A stretch of DNA of 64,000 bases, from contig NC_005027.1 of NCBI RefSeq assembly GCF_000196115.1, forward strand, positions 992,001 to 1,056,000, in the 5' to 3' direction. This DNA is from Rhodopirellula baltica SH 1. Its GTDB lineage: Bacteria > Planctomycetota > Planctomycetia > Pirellulales > Pirellulaceae. Every line of letters starts with the position of its first letter. Positions within the stretch are counted from its first letter, which is position 1. The notes under the pieces are model-generated. The model did not search any database. It was given only the letters and a program-made list of their open reading frames with translations, and was not told the DNA's origin. Positions 51,987-61,965 of the stretch are shown piece by piece. The translations under genes and the position numbers were made by a program.

Positions 51987-52403
51987 CTACATCATCTGCA
52001 TGTAGCAGGCGGCGAAGAGGACCGAGTGGGCAATCAGGCAGAGTGCGGCACCGACGAGTCGGGATGAGAACATTCCGAGGATCGAAAGGCCGCACCCAAG
52101 TCCCGTGACCAGGATGCCGCCAGCCGGGAACAATCGCCAACAGGCGACCGAGAACACCAGCACGATCAGTGCGGCGATGACGCTCGCTTGCAGAATGCCG
52201 GACTCGGGCACCCAGACTTCTTCTTGATGAAACGGAATGGTCGCGGCGATGACGGGGCGATCGGTTCCCGCCGCGAAGGGGCTGCCACGCCGGATCTCGC
52301 TCGATTCAGCGCTCGCGGACAGATCGCCTGCTGCTTGCGAAGACGAAGCGGCCTCGGAAGTGGCTTGATCCGATGGTGGCGGCGAAGGGTTCGGTTCACT
52401 CAT
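51987..52403 (-). CDS. small membrane protein, unknown function
   Basis: A 138-residue protein. The ATG at 52403 starts MSEPNPSPPPSDQ; the frame is open to 52502 without support. Residues 1-70 are Ser/Pro/Ala/Glu-rich and hydrophilic. Three hydrophobic segments follow, at ~72-92 (ASVIAALIVLVFSVACW), ~95-112 (ILVTGLGCGLSILGMF) and ~115-134 (LVGAALCLIAHSVLFAAC), suggesting two or three membrane helices. The Cys residues lie inside the membrane segments. No family is recognised. It is divergent from the large cytochrome gene. Confidence 0.66.
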   Translation of the reverse strand: MSEPNPSPPPSDQATSEAASSSQAAGDLSASAESSEIRRGSPFAAGTDRPVIAATIPFHQEEVWVPESGILQASVIAALIVLVFSVACWRLFPAGGILVTGLGCGLSILGMFSSRLVGAALCLIAHSVLFAACYMQMM

Positions 52404-52540
52404 TGAAACGGTGACTTCGGGATGGAGACCAAGAAGTTTGACAGGCAAATATTCGGTTGGAATGCCAGATGCTGGACGGTTAATCCTTGTCCATCTTTCC
52501 AAGCCCCAGTTATTCTATACATACCGCTCGCCGCCGCCCA

Positions 52541-55500
52541 ATGAGGTCTCTTATCAGCACTATGTCGTCGCCAATTGCTTTCCCCTCTCGCTCGTTTTCC
52601 CGTTCTTTGCGTCGGTCGCGGCGTCCGTCTTCCTTCATTCGCTCCGCGATCGGGCTCGGCCTCATCGTCGCTGCGATGCCGGTCTGTGCCGTTCTCAGTG
52701 GTACCGATTCGATCGGCTCGGTGAGTGCCGACGAGCCAGCTGCCGCGGCGGTGACGAATACCAAACCCGAAGCGCTGGAACCGGAAATCGCCGAGGCGTC
52801 CGAAGAAGCGGCCCAGGCGATGGCGGGATTCAAGATCCCTGAAGGCTGGGAAATCAAACTTTTCGCGGCCGAGCCCCAAGTCGCCAACATCGTCGCGTTT
52901 GGCGTGGATTCGAAGGGCCGAGTCTACGTTTGCGAAAGCTACCGGCAGAATCGCGGCGTGACGGACAACCGAGGTCACGACGACGAATGGTTGCTGGCTG
53001 ATTTGTCGGCCGAGACAGTTCAAGACCGAATTGATTACCACAAACGGTTGCTCGGTGAAGCGGCGATCACTTACGCACAACATGACGATCGGATCCGCCG
53101 GTTAACGGACACCGACGGCGATGGTGTCGCCGATGAGTCCACCGTCGTGGCCGATGGCTTCAACGGTTTGGAAGAGGGGACCGGCGCGGGAGTTTTGATC
53201 AACGGTTCGGATATCTATTACACCTGCATTCCCAAACTGTGGAAATTGACCGACGCGGATGACGACGGCGTCGCGGAAGATTCGCAAGTGTTGTCGGATG
53301 GGTATGGCGTCCGAGTCGCTTTCCGTGGTCACGACATGCACGGGTTGATCCGAGGCTATGACGGGCGTTTGTACTTCTCGATCGGAGACCGTGGTTACCA
53401 CGTGACGACTCCCGAAGGAAAGCTGTTGTCCAACCCAGCCGTCGGCGCTGTGTTCCGTTGCGAAATGGACGGCAGCCAGTTGGAAGTTTATTGCAACGGT
53501 TTGCGGAACCCGCAGGAGTTGGCCTTCAACGACATCGGCGACTGGTTCACCGTCGACAACAACTCCGACAGTGGCGACAAAGCTCGTTTGGTTCATCTGT
53601 TGGAAGGTGGCGACACGGGTTGGCGGATGCACTATCAGTACTTGCCTGATCGCGGACCTTTCAATCGTTTGAAGATTTGGGAGCCGCACCACAACGAACA
53701 ACCGGCTCACCTTGTTCCGCCGATCATCAACTTCACCGACGGACCATCGGGACTCGCCTTTTATCCGGGCACCGGATTCGGGGAACTACTCGACAATCAA
53801 TTTCTGATTTGTGATTTCCGTGGCGGCCCATCCAATAGCGGCATCCGGTCGTTCTCGGTGGATCCCGATGGGGCCTTTTACAAAATGGGCGCCGATGACC
53901 AGCCGATTTGGAACATTCTCGCGACCGACGTTGCGTTCACTCCTTCGGGTGAGCTTTTGGTCAGTGACTGGGTCGATGGTTGGGACGGACTTGGCAAAGG
54001 GCGCTTGTACAAGCTGAGTGACCCGGCACAGCAAGACACCGATGTTGTGACGGAAGTCAAGGAACTGCTCAGTGGTGATTTCACCTCCGCATCGGTGGAG
54101 GATCTGACCGAGCAACTTCGCCACATCGATCGTCGAGTGCGTTTGAATGCTCAGTGGGAACTCGCCAGCCGCGGTGAAACGAAACCCCTGATCGACATCG
54201 CGTCAGCGACTGACTTGGATGCTCGTTTGCGTTTACACGGCATTTGGGGATGCGAGCACGCGGTGCGTTTGGATGGTTCGAAGCAAGCGGATGTGTTGGC
54301 CGCCAATCGCGGTTGGTTGACCGATTCCGACCCGGTCATTCGTGCCGCCGCCTGTGCTTTGGCCGGCGATCGGAACGATGCCGAATCAGTCGCGAAGATC
54401 AGCGAGTTGTTGGCTGACGAATCGCCTCGCGTGAAGTACTTCGCCGCGATGTCATTGTCCGAATTGTTGACTTCGCAAACTGGCAACGCTTCTGTCAATC
54501 AGCAAGCGATCGGCAGTGTCTTGCAGATTTTGGCGAAGAACGACAACAACGATCCTGCCCTCCGACACGCGTGCACGTTTTTCCTGCGACGTGTTGCATC
54601 GGAAGACTTGTTGGCGGGATTGGCGACGCACAGCAGTGTTCCCGTTCGCCGAGCCGCCATCGCCGCTCTTCGTGGTCAAGGCAGCGAGAAGGTGACGGCA
54701 TTTTTGTCCGACGCCAGTTCACTGGTCTTGGCGGAAGCCGCGATGGCAATTCACGACCGACCAATTCCGGCTGGCGTGGACGAGTTGGCGAAGCTGATTT
54801 CGGTCGCGGATTTGCCGCTGAATTCGGAGGCGTTGTTGCGTCGCGTGTTGACGGCCAATTACCGAATTGGCACGGCTGACTCCGCTGCGGCTCTAGCGTC
54901 CTTCGCTGCGTCGGGTGAAAAGCCGACGTGGGCTCGAATCGAAGCGATCGACATGTTGGCCAATTGGGCCACTCCGGAACCGCGTGACCGAGTCACGAAC
55001 GAATATCGACCTTTGGAAAGTCGTCCTGAAATCGTCGCTCGCGAAGCGTTGGCCAAGCACATCGAAGTCTTGATGATCACCGACCAAACGGTTCGCGAAA
55101 AAGCGATCGATGTTGGATCCAAACTTGGGATCAAGAAAATCGCTCCGCAGTTGATTGCACGCACCAATGACGCTCAATCGCGACCCGCATCACGAGCGTC
55201 GGCATTGACGGCGTTGGCTCGTTTGCAACCCGCTCAAGCGGTCCAGATCGCTCGGGCGATCGATATCGAGCAACCGACTCAGTTGGTCACCGCCGCACTC
55301 TCCGTTCTGGGCAAGCACGATGGCCCCGCGTCCGTTGATCGCTTCATTGCCGCGACGGCGACCGAGAGCCAACTCGTTCGAGGATTGGCTTGGGACTTGT
55401 TGGCCAACGTGGAGTCGAAAGAGGCCCTCGAGCACATCATCAAAGGTGTGAACGCTTACCTCGAAAATGATCTTCCGGCCGATGTTCAGTTGAACCTGGT

Positions 55501-56065
55501 CGAAGCCGCCGCGAAACGTTTGCCTGAAGACTGGAACGCGAAGATCGCCGCTCATCGAGAGCAATTGGCGACGACGGAACCATTGGCGAAGTGGATGGAT
55601 TCGTTGCACGGTGGTGATCCCGACAAGGGAGCGAAGCTGTTCTTTGGCAAGACCGAACTTTCGTGTGTGCGTTGCCACAAAGTGGATCGCGCGGGTGGTG
55701 AAGTTGGTCCGGTCCTGACAACGATTGGCAAAACGCGAGACCGTCGCACGTTGCTGGAAGCGATCGCTCTGCCGGATGCAAAGATCGCAGAAGGCTTCGA
55801 GACGGCTGTAATCGCGGACGAAGATGGACAGGTCTTCACCGGGATTGTGGGAGCGGAGACCGACGATGTGATTGAACTGATCGCCGCCGACGGGTCACGG
55901 TCTCGGATCGAGAAGGACTACATCATCGCTCGGAAGAAAGGCAAGTCATCGATGCCGGCTGGATTGACTGAGCAGATGACCGCCCGCGAATTGCGTGATT
56001 TGGTTGCCTATTTGGCGAGCCTTCAAGTCGACCCACGGGCCGGCGAGGAAGAAGGCCACGAATGA
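52541..56065 (+). CDS. PVC-type cytochrome: propeller dehydrogenase, HEAT-like repeats and CxxCH heme domain
   Basis: About 1,174 residues from the ATG at 52541; an ATG seven codons on (52562) is also possible. An N-terminal signal segment (FIRSAIGLGLIVAAMPVCAVL) is followed by a propeller of the membrane-bound dehydrogenase family (~90-480: IKLFAAEPQVANIVAFGVDSKGRVYV; GLRNPQELAFN; DNNSDSGDKARLVH; SGLAFYPGTGFGELL). Then come HEAT-like helical repeats (~520-1010) and the PVC-type heme domain with SCVRCHK (CxxCH at ~1042) and a closing ARELRDLVAYLASL helix. Such proteins are hallmarks of Planctomycetes and Verrucomicrobia and are presumed periplasmic sugar or polysaccharide dehydrogenases. The substrate is unknown. 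A terminator follows. Confidence 0.92.
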   Translation: MRSLISTMSSPIAFPSRSFSRSLRRSRRPSSFIRSAIGLGLIVAAMPVCAVLSGTDSIGSVSADEPAAAAVTNTKPEALEPEIAEASEEAAQAMAGFKIPEGWEIKLFAAEPQVANIVAFGVDSKGRVYVCESYRQNRGVTDNRGHDDEWLLADLSAETVQDRIDYHKRLLGEAAITYAQHDDRIRRLTDTDGDGVADESTVVADGFNGLEEGTGAGVLINGSDIYYTCIPKLWKLTDADDDGVAEDSQVLSDGYGVRVAFRGHDMHGLIRGYDGRLYFSIGDRGYHVTTPEGKLLSNPAVGAVFRCEMDGSQLEVYCNGLRNPQELAFNDIGDWFTVDNNSDSGDKARLVHLLEGGDTGWRMHYQYLPDRGPFNRLKIWEPHHNEQPAHLVPPIINFTDGPSGLAFYPGTGFGELLDNQFLICDFRGGPSNSGIRSFSVDPDGAFYKMGADDQPIWNILATDVAFTPSGELLVSDWVDGWDGLGKGRLYKLSDPAQQDTDVVTEVKELLSGDFTSASVEDLTEQLRHIDRRVRLNAQWELASRGETKPLIDIASATDLDARLRLHGIWGCEHAVRLDGSKQADVLAANRGWLTDSDPVIRAAACALAGDRNDAESVAKISELLADESPRVKYFAAMSLSELLTSQTGNASVNQQAIGSVLQILAKNDNNDPALRHACTFFLRRVASEDLLAGLATHSSVPVRRAAIAALRGQGSEKVTAFLSDASSLVLAEAAMAIHDRPIPAGVDELAKLISVADLPLNSEALLRRVLTANYRIGTADSAAALASFAASGEKPTWARIEAIDMLANWATPEPRDRVTNEYRPLESRPEIVAREALAKHIEVLMITDQTVREKAIDVGSKLGIKKIAPQLIARTNDAQSRPASRASALTALARLQPAQAVQIARAIDIEQPTQLVTAALSVLGKHDGPASVDRFIAATATESQLVRGLAWDLLANVESKEALEHIIKGVNAYLENDLPADVQLNLVEAAAKRLPEDWNAKIAAHREQLATTEPLAKWMDSLHGGDPDKGAKLFFGKTELSCVRCHKVDRAGGEVGPVLTTIGKTRDRRTLLEAIALPDAKIAEGFETAVIADEDGQVFTGIVGAETDDVIELIAADGSRSRIEKDYIIARKKGKSSMPAGLTEQMTARELRDLVAYLASLQVDPRAGEEEGHE

Positions 56066-56142
56066 GATTCGCAGCGGCTTGGTCGCCGTCCGTCCAAACG
56101 GCGGACTGCCACGGCATCCCATCGTGAATTGAGATAGAATTG

Positions 56143-56174
56143 GCACCGAGGAGCAGATGTTCCTCGGTGCTTTT
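56143..56174 (+). terminator. intrinsic terminator after the PVC cytochrome gene
   Basis: Perfect 10-base arms GCACCGAGGA / TCCTCGGTGC with an 8-base loop, followed by TTTTCTTA. It lies 78 bp after the stop. Confidence 0.82.
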
Positions 56175-56195
56175 CTTATTCAAACGGAGGTCACG

Positions 56196-56672
56196 ATGAA
56201 GACTTGTCTAGCCATTTTCGCGATCCTGGCAGTCACCGCGACGTCTGTAATCGGAGCTGAGCCTCTCCCGCCGGAAGGATGCTCGCGAGTCAAACTGTTC
56301 TTTGTCGTGCCCCAAGACGAACCACCAGCAGACAGGCAAACGATGGTCAATGTCGGTGGTATGGTGCTTCCGATCGATTCCATTCGGCCGATCTCCATCT
56401 TCGTCGATGGAAAGTTCACCGGGCACGCGATGACATCGCCCTATTCATCGGTGCAGCCGGGACTTCACTTGCAGGCTGGTGACCGTGAGTTTGAATTCAA
56501 GTGCGACGGCTTCGCGCCCACCAAAGCCAAACTCACGGTGTTGCCGAACCAGTGCACTCAGAATTTGATTGTGAAAATGACCAAGGAAGCGGAGGAGAAT
56601 ACGGCGAAGTTGATCGACTCCGCCCGTCGATCCGCTGCGAGCGAAAAAGCGAAGGTTGAAATCGCGAAGTGA
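56196..56672 (+). CDS. small secreted protein of unknown function
   Basis: A 158-residue protein. The ATG at 56196 has a good ribosome-binding site (GGAGG about 6 bases upstream) and gives a signal peptide (MKTCLAIFAILAVTATSVIG, then AEPLPP). The mature part is beta-rich (SIFVDGKFTGHAM; LHLQAGDREFEFKCDGF), resembling a small beta-sandwich such as a PEGA-type domain. A charged helix follows at the end (EEAEENTAKLIDSARRSAAS). The gene begins 130 bp behind the cytochrome gene, separated from it by a terminator, so it probably has its own promoter. Confidence 0.72.
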   Translation: MKTCLAIFAILAVTATSVIGAEPLPPEGCSRVKLFFVVPQDEPPADRQTMVNVGGMVLPIDSIRPISIFVDGKFTGHAMTSPYSSVQPGLHLQAGDREFEFKCDGFAPTKAKLTVLPNQCTQNLIVKMTKEAEENTAKLIDSARRSAASEKAKVEIAK

Positions 56673-56703
56673 GCTCCATTCAATTGCTTGATCAGGGGGC
56701 GGT

Positions 56704-57129
56704 TTGTTGAGCGTCGTCACGACATTGAACTTCGGTGGTCGCACGGAAGAAGCGGTCGAGCATTACCAAGCGGTGCTCGACGCCGATGTGTTGATGCTGA
56801 TGCGTTTTCGCGAATGCCCCGACACGTCATTCGCGAAATCCGGGTTTGAAGAAAAAGTCTTCCACGCGACGATTCGCATTGGGTCGACGGAGTTGATGGC
56901 GAGTGACGTCGGTTGCGACGACCCGTCATTCGAGACTTCCTTCGCCGGTTTCGCGTTTGCTGTGAGAGCGAGATCAATTGAAGATGCCGAGCGGCACTTC
57001 ACCGGTTTGAGCGAACACGGGCAAGTGATCGTTCCGCTCTCAGAGACTTTTTTCGCCACGCGTTACGGAATCGTGAAAGACCGATTCGGCGTGTCTTGGA
57101 AAATCACCGTGCCCGGTGAAGCAGAGTAA
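56704..57129 (+). CDS. PhnB-like glyoxalase/bleomycin-resistance (VOC) fold protein
   Basis: A 141-residue protein of the PhnB-like branch of the vicinal oxygen chelate superfamily. It opens with VVTTLNFGGRTEEAVEHYQAVL, the typical first beta-alpha unit, contains VFHATIRIGSTELMASD, and closes with the late ATRYGIVKDRFGVSWKI motif. PhnB-like members are often annotated as 3-demethylubiquinone methyltransferase-like, but most have no known substrate. The start is a TTG at 56704 (a second TTG follows at 56707); no ATG is available, which lowers confidence in the exact start. Confidence 0.84.
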   Translation: MLSVVTTLNFGGRTEEAVEHYQAVLDADVLMLMRFRECPDTSFAKSGFEEKVFHATIRIGSTELMASDVGCDDPSFETSFAGFAFAVRARSIEDAERHFTGLSEHGQVIVPLSETFFATRYGIVKDRFGVSWKITVPGEAE

Positions 57130-57203
57130 AACCGAAGCAAAGTCGAACTTTTGTCTCAAATGTTCGGGTGGGTGAAAGCCTTTGTGAGACTTGTCGATTG
57201 GGA

Positions 57204-58466
57204 TCAGACTTTGTCTTGGAAGGCTCGTCGCAGAGCGTCTTCTCGCGATGTGAGTTTGCCGTCGAGTTGATCGTCGCGAATTGATTGCAGAATGGATTTG
57301 AATTCCGGACCGGGACGCATCCCGTTGGCAATCAAGTCCGCTCCGGTCACCAGGGGTGGCGGATTGAGTTTGTTCGGATCGCCAAAGAGAGATCGAGCCG
57401 CACGGGCGACGCCGCGGGACTTCGGTGCCAAGGCTCGCGCGGTCGCGACGATGGTTTCAGCATCCTCGTCGATCAAGATCGGCTGCAGTCGTGACCATGG
57501 TAAGCCGTCACACTGGGTGATCGTTTGGGCATGTGTCAGTGCGGCTTCGATTGCACGACGCTCCGCGACGGAGAGTTTCCAATCATTGAAGAGCAGGCGT
57601 AGGCACTGAATTGAATCGCCGGGTAGGTGAAACAGTGCGAGTGCCATCGCGACTTCGAATGAGCGATGCTTCGTCGTCTGGATGGCTCGTGAGTATTCCG
57701 TCCAATTCATGGAACGCAGTTGTGGCCAAACGTGCAACGCCAATCCGGTGTCGACCAATGTTTCCAATCCGAAATCGCTGGCGGATGACGTCATCACGCG
57801 ACGCATTTCGGCACCGATGCGTTCGCCGCTAACGACGCTGATGTCGCTGGCGTGGTTTTGGATCGCGGCAAAGGTTTTGTATTCGATTGAAAATCCGAGA
57901 GTCGTCGCAAAGCGAACCGCTCGAAGCATTCGGAGCTTGTCCTCTTCGAAACGCTGTACCGCTTTACCGATCGTTCGCAGATGGCCTTTTTCGAGATCCT
58001 GGATGCCACCGACGTAATCGATCACTTTGGATTCGAACAGGTCGTAGAACATCCCGTTGATGGTGAAGTCACGACGCATGGCATCGGCTTCCGCATCGCC
58101 ATAGGTGACGCTGTCAGGCCGGCGGCCGTCGGAGTAGTTGCCATCGGCGCGAAACGTCGCGACTTCGGTCGGCATCAGTTTGGCAGAGGGCTCTTCCGTC
58201 ACTGCGGATCGCGGAGGCAGCACCCCGATCACGCCGAAGGATTCTCCAAACGCTAGCGTGTTGCGTTTGCCAAAGACTTCACGCACGGATTCGGGTGTCG
58301 CATCAGTCGCGACGTCGAAGTCCTTGGGTTTGCGACCCAGCAACGCGTCACGGACGCAGCCTCCCGCCAGGACAGCGACAAATCCGGCGTCTTTCAATTC
58401 GGTGATGATTCGAACCGCTTCGGCGGCTTCGGGCGAATTCAGAATTTCGGTCGGGAAGTCAGGCAT
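57204..58466 (-). CDS. cca: CCA-adding enzyme / poly(A) polymerase family nucleotidyltransferase
   Basis: A 420-residue class II nucleotidyltransferase. Landmarks: GGCVRDALLGRKPKDFDVAT (catalytic Asp pair), TFRADGNYSDGRRPDSV, DAMRRDFTINGMFYDLF, IDYVGGIQDLEKGHLRTIG, and FEEDKLRMLRAVRFATTLGF. These are shared by CCA-adding enzymes and bacterial poly(A) polymerase I, so the two cannot be separated with certainty. The absence of a long basic tail favours the CCA type, and the tRNA gene here lacks encoded CCA, so such an enzyme is needed. The start at 58466 (MPDFPTEIL) is preferred over the ATG seven codons upstream. There is no HD domain. Confidence 0.83.
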   Translation of the reverse strand: MPDFPTEILNSPEAAEAVRIITELKDAGFVAVLAGGCVRDALLGRKPKDFDVATDATPESVREVFGKRNTLAFGESFGVIGVLPPRSAVTEEPSAKLMPTEVATFRADGNYSDGRRPDSVTYGDAEADAMRRDFTINGMFYDLFESKVIDYVGGIQDLEKGHLRTIGKAVQRFEEDKLRMLRAVRFATTLGFSIEYKTFAAIQNHASDISVVSGERIGAEMRRVMTSSASDFGLETLVDTGLALHVWPQLRSMNWTEYSRAIQTTKHRSFEVAMALALFHLPGDSIQCLRLLFNDWKLSVAERRAIEAALTHAQTITQCDGLPWSRLQPILIDEDAETIVATARALAPKSRGVARAARSLFGDPNKLNPPPLVTGADLIANGMRPGPEFKSILQSIRDDQLDGKLTSREDALRRAFQDKV

Positions 58467-58486
58467 CGAACAGCGAGAGTCGGACA

Positions 58487-59065
58487 ATGGGAGGTCGAGG
58501 GTCGTGGAGCGACGATTTCACGGAGCGTCGTTCCGCCCGAGTTTCGAAAAGACGCTACCATACCGAGACGTTTGATTCTGCCGATCGTCGTCGGTCCATT
58601 TCATTTTCTCGCACCTTTGAATTTCCGTTGTCCGCTGATTCCGCTTCTTCGCCCGACCGATTCTCCGACGCGGAATTGGTCGCTTTTCTGGATGAGCAAC
58701 TCGAACCGTCGCGGTCGTCCGAGATCGAGCAGGCGGTGCGGGAGGACGAAAAACTGCGTCAGCGGCTGATCCAATTGCGAGGCCAGGATGTCGCTGGATT
58801 GCACACGATCGGTGCGATTTGGCGTCGTCAGCGGCTGTCGTGTCCCGACCGATCGACGCTGCAGGCGTACGTCGCGAATCAGTTGGATCACGAGATGGCG
58901 GACTACGTCCTGTTTCATCTGACCGAAATCGGATGCCGCGTTTGTCGGGCCAATTTCGATGATTTGAACCAGCAACTCGCTCGCGGCCGCTCCGCCGAAG
59001 AAGCCGCCACTCGGCGTCGGCGATTGTTCCAAACCAGTGCCGGGCATCTGCGTCGTCACGACTGA
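58487..59065 (+). CDS. small anti-sigma-factor-like protein
   Basis: Up to 192 residues. The recognisable part begins near residue 54: FSDAELVAFLDEQLEPSRSSEIEQAV, a short helical N-terminal domain like that of anti-sigma and zinc-finger-type regulators, then DRSTLQAYVANQLDHEMADYVLFHLTEIGCRVC, which carries a His and a Cys-x-x-Cys-like pair (CRVC) suited to metal binding, and an Arg-rich tail. The first ~45 residues are poorly supported; a TTG at 58628 would give a 145-residue protein. No sigma factor gene lies beside it. It is divergent from the nucleotidyltransferase gene with only about 20 bp between them if the ATG is used. Confidence 0.6.
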   Translation: MGGRGSWSDDFTERRSARVSKRRYHTETFDSADRRRSISFSRTFEFPLSADSASSPDRFSDAELVAFLDEQLEPSRSSEIEQAVREDEKLRQRLIQLRGQDVAGLHTIGAIWRRQRLSCPDRSTLQAYVANQLDHEMADYVLFHLTEIGCRVCRANFDDLNQQLARGRSAEEAATRRRRLFQTSAGHLRRHD

Positions 59066-59262
59066 CCGCCGGGACGTTTGTTGAGCGTGTCGATCTGGCG
59101 ATGGCGCGGCGTGTCCCGACCAAGCCCCAAACGGTGCGAAAACCCCGTGATTTTGCCGGTTTCGGACGTCTTAACTGATTGACCTAACTACGTGTGCCAA
59201 ATACGCTTTGCGGCCAAACGTTCTTTTGATTTCCAAACCCCACACAGGGATTGACAGCGACG

Positions 59263-61923
59263 ATGGCAAAAAAAGACAAGATGGTTTACTACTTCGGCAA
59301 AACGAAGACCGAAGGAAAAGGCGGAAGCAAAGCCATCCTGGGCGGCAAAGGCCTGAACTTGGCCGAAATGACTTCCATCGGACTGCCGGTCCCTCCCGGG
59401 TTCACGATCACCACCGAAGTTTGCGATGGCTACTACAAAGCCGGCAAAAAGCTTCCCAAGGGATTGATGGACGAAATCCAGGACGCCGTCAAAATCCTCG
59501 AAAAGGAACTCGGCAAGAACTTCGGCGACAATGAAAACCCATTGCTCGTCAGCGTCCGCTCCGGTGCCGCCGTCTCGATGCCCGGGATGATGAACACCAT
59601 TTTGAACCTCGGTTTGAACGACGAAGCAACCGAAGGTTTGGCCAAAGCGACCAAGAACGAGCGTTTCGCTTACGACGCTTACCGTCGTCTGATCAACATG
59701 TACGGCGACGTCGTTATGGGACTGCACCACGAGCAGTTCGAAGCTGCGTTTGACAAGGTCAAGAAAAAACACAATGTCACCGAAGACACCGAAGTTCCCG
59801 CCGAAGGTTTGCGAGAACTTTGCGAAGCTTACAAAGCGGTCTACAAGAAAGGCACCGGCGAAGACTTCCCACAAGACCCGATCAAGCAACTTCAGTTGGC
59901 CATCGAAGCCGTCTTCGGCTCATGGAACGCTGACCGTGCGATCAGCTATCGCCGCATCGAATCGGCCAAGGGCAACACCGAGATCAACAACTTGATCGGT
60001 ACCGCCGTGAACGTCCAAGCCATGGTTTATGGCAACATGGGCGACGATTCGGGAACTGGCGTTGGTTTCACCCGTGACCCCAACACCGGACAAAACAAGT
60101 TCTACGGTGAGTTCCTGATCAACGCTCAGGGCGAAGACGTGGTCGCTGGTATCCGTACCCCACAACCTGTCGCTCAAATGGCGAAGTGGGACAAAGCGGC
60201 TCACAAAGAGTTGATGGAAATCAAGAAGAAGCTTGAGGACCACTACACTGACATGCAGGACATCGAGTTCACGATCGAGCGTGGCAAGTTGTTCATGCTG
60301 CAAACTCGAAACGGCAAGCGAAACGGCATCGCAGCCGTGAAGATCGCTTGCGACATGGTCAAAGAAGGTTTGATCACCGAGAAGGAAGCTGTTCTTCGTG
60401 TTCCTGCGTCCGACCTGACTCACTGCTTGTTGCCATCGTTCAAACCCACCGCTCGTAACGCGGCAGACGTGTTGTGCCGTGGTCTGAACGCATCGCCAGG
60501 TGCCGCGGTTGGCAAGTTGGCCTTCACCGCTCCCGAAGCTCGTGAGCGTTTCGAAGCTGGTGAAGACGTCATCCTGGTTCGTCGCGAAACCAGCCCCGAA
60601 GACGTCGAAGGCATGTCGGCTGCTGTTGGTATCTTGACCAGCACCGGTGGTGCGACCAGCCACGCGGCTGTGGTTGCTCGCGGTTGGGGCAAGTGCTGCG
60701 TCGCTGGTGCCAGCGAAGTGGAAATCAACGAAAAGGGCAAGACGATCACGGTCGGCGGACGCAAGTTCACCGCCAAGGACACGATCAGCCTGGACGGCAC
60801 GACCGGCGAAGTGATGGCCGGCGAAGTCGAAACGCAAGAGCCCAAACTGTCCGGCGATTTCGCCAAGTTGATGGAATGGGCCGATCAGTATCGTCGCCTT
60901 TCGATCCGCACCAACGCGGATTCGCCTGCCGACAGCAAGCGTGCCCGTGACTTCGGTGCCGAAGGCATCGGACTGTGCCGCACCGAGCACATGTTCTTCG
61001 AAGCCGATCGCATCATTCACATGCGTGCCATGATTTTGGCCGAAGACGAAGACGCGCGTCGTGCAGCACTGAAGAAGTTGTTGCCATTCCAACGCAAAGA
61101 CTTCGAAGGCATCTTCAAAGCCATGAAGGGTTGCCCAGTGACCATTCGTTTGCTGGATCCACCATTGCACGAGTTCTTGCCCCACGAAGCAGCAGCTCAA
61201 AAGCAAATGGCGGAAGAGTTGGGCGTCAAACCAGCGGAAATCAAAAAGCGTGGTGAGGCTCTTCACGAGTCCAACCCAATGCTCGGTCACCGTGGTTGCC
61301 GTCTCAGCGTGACGTATCCCGAAATCCTGGAAATGCAGGTCCAAGCGATCGTCGAAGCAGCCATCAGCTGTGCCAAGAAGAAGATCGACGCTCAGCCTGA
61401 GATCATGATCCCATTGGTCGGTACCGCTGCTGAACTTCGTATCCTGCGTGAAAAGGTCGAAGAAACGATCGAAGCCACCAAGACCGCCAAGAAGTTTGAA
61501 GGCGAGCTGAACATCTTGATCGGTACCATGATCGAGATTCCTCGTGCTTGTTTGACCGCAGACGAAGTTGCCGAGTACGCCGACTTCTTCAGCTTCGGCA
61601 CAAACGACTTGACCCAAATGACGTTCGGTTACTCCCGCGATGACGTCGGCGGATTCCTGCCCGATTACATCGAGGCAAAGATCGTTCCTGTTGACCCATT
61701 CCAATCGCTGGACACCAGCGGCGTTGGACAGTTGGTTGAAATGGGCGTTACCAAGGGCCGTAGCATCAAGAAGAAGCTGAAGGTTGGTATCTGTGGCGAA
61801 CACGGTGGTGATCCAGCCTCGATCGAGTTCTGCAACTCGGTTGGTTTGGATTACGTTTCGTGCAGCCCGTTCCGCGTGCCAATCGCACGTTTGGCCGCTG
61901 CTCAAGCTGCTTTGAAGGCGTAG
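59263..61923 (+). CDS. ppdK: pyruvate, phosphate dikinase
   Basis: An 886-residue enzyme interconverting pyruvate + ATP + Pi and phosphoenolpyruvate + AMP + PPi. It starts MAKKDKMVYYFGKTKTEG at the ATG at 59263. The N-terminal ATP-grasp part carries LGGKGLNLAEM and SVRSGAAVSMPGMM (~90-110). The central swivelling domain has the phospho-accepting histidine in TGGATSHAAVVARG (His ~467). The C-terminal PEP/pyruvate barrel contains GIGLCRTEHMF, MIPLVGT, SFGTNDLTQM and the catalytic Cys in GICGEHGGDP (~843). The length matches bacterial PPDK. It is monocistronic with its own terminator. AGGGA lies 13 bases before the start. Confidence 0.97.
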   Translation: MAKKDKMVYYFGKTKTEGKGGSKAILGGKGLNLAEMTSIGLPVPPGFTITTEVCDGYYKAGKKLPKGLMDEIQDAVKILEKELGKNFGDNENPLLVSVRSGAAVSMPGMMNTILNLGLNDEATEGLAKATKNERFAYDAYRRLINMYGDVVMGLHHEQFEAAFDKVKKKHNVTEDTEVPAEGLRELCEAYKAVYKKGTGEDFPQDPIKQLQLAIEAVFGSWNADRAISYRRIESAKGNTEINNLIGTAVNVQAMVYGNMGDDSGTGVGFTRDPNTGQNKFYGEFLINAQGEDVVAGIRTPQPVAQMAKWDKAAHKELMEIKKKLEDHYTDMQDIEFTIERGKLFMLQTRNGKRNGIAAVKIACDMVKEGLITEKEAVLRVPASDLTHCLLPSFKPTARNAADVLCRGLNASPGAAVGKLAFTAPEARERFEAGEDVILVRRETSPEDVEGMSAAVGILTSTGGATSHAAVVARGWGKCCVAGASEVEINEKGKTITVGGRKFTAKDTISLDGTTGEVMAGEVETQEPKLSGDFAKLMEWADQYRRLSIRTNADSPADSKRARDFGAEGIGLCRTEHMFFEADRIIHMRAMILAEDEDARRAALKKLLPFQRKDFEGIFKAMKGCPVTIRLLDPPLHEFLPHEAAAQKQMAEELGVKPAEIKKRGEALHESNPMLGHRGCRLSVTYPEILEMQVQAIVEAAISCAKKKIDAQPEIMIPLVGTAAELRILREKVEETIEATKTAKKFEGELNILIGTMIEIPRACLTADEVAEYADFFSFGTNDLTQMTFGYSRDDVGGFLPDYIEAKIVPVDPFQSLDTSGVGQLVEMGVTKGRSIKKKLKVGICGEHGGDPASIEFCNSVGLDYVSCSPFRVPIARLAAAQAALKA

Positions 61924-61965
61924 TGAACCGAGCCAAACTGGCACCATTCCACGAATGATTGATGG

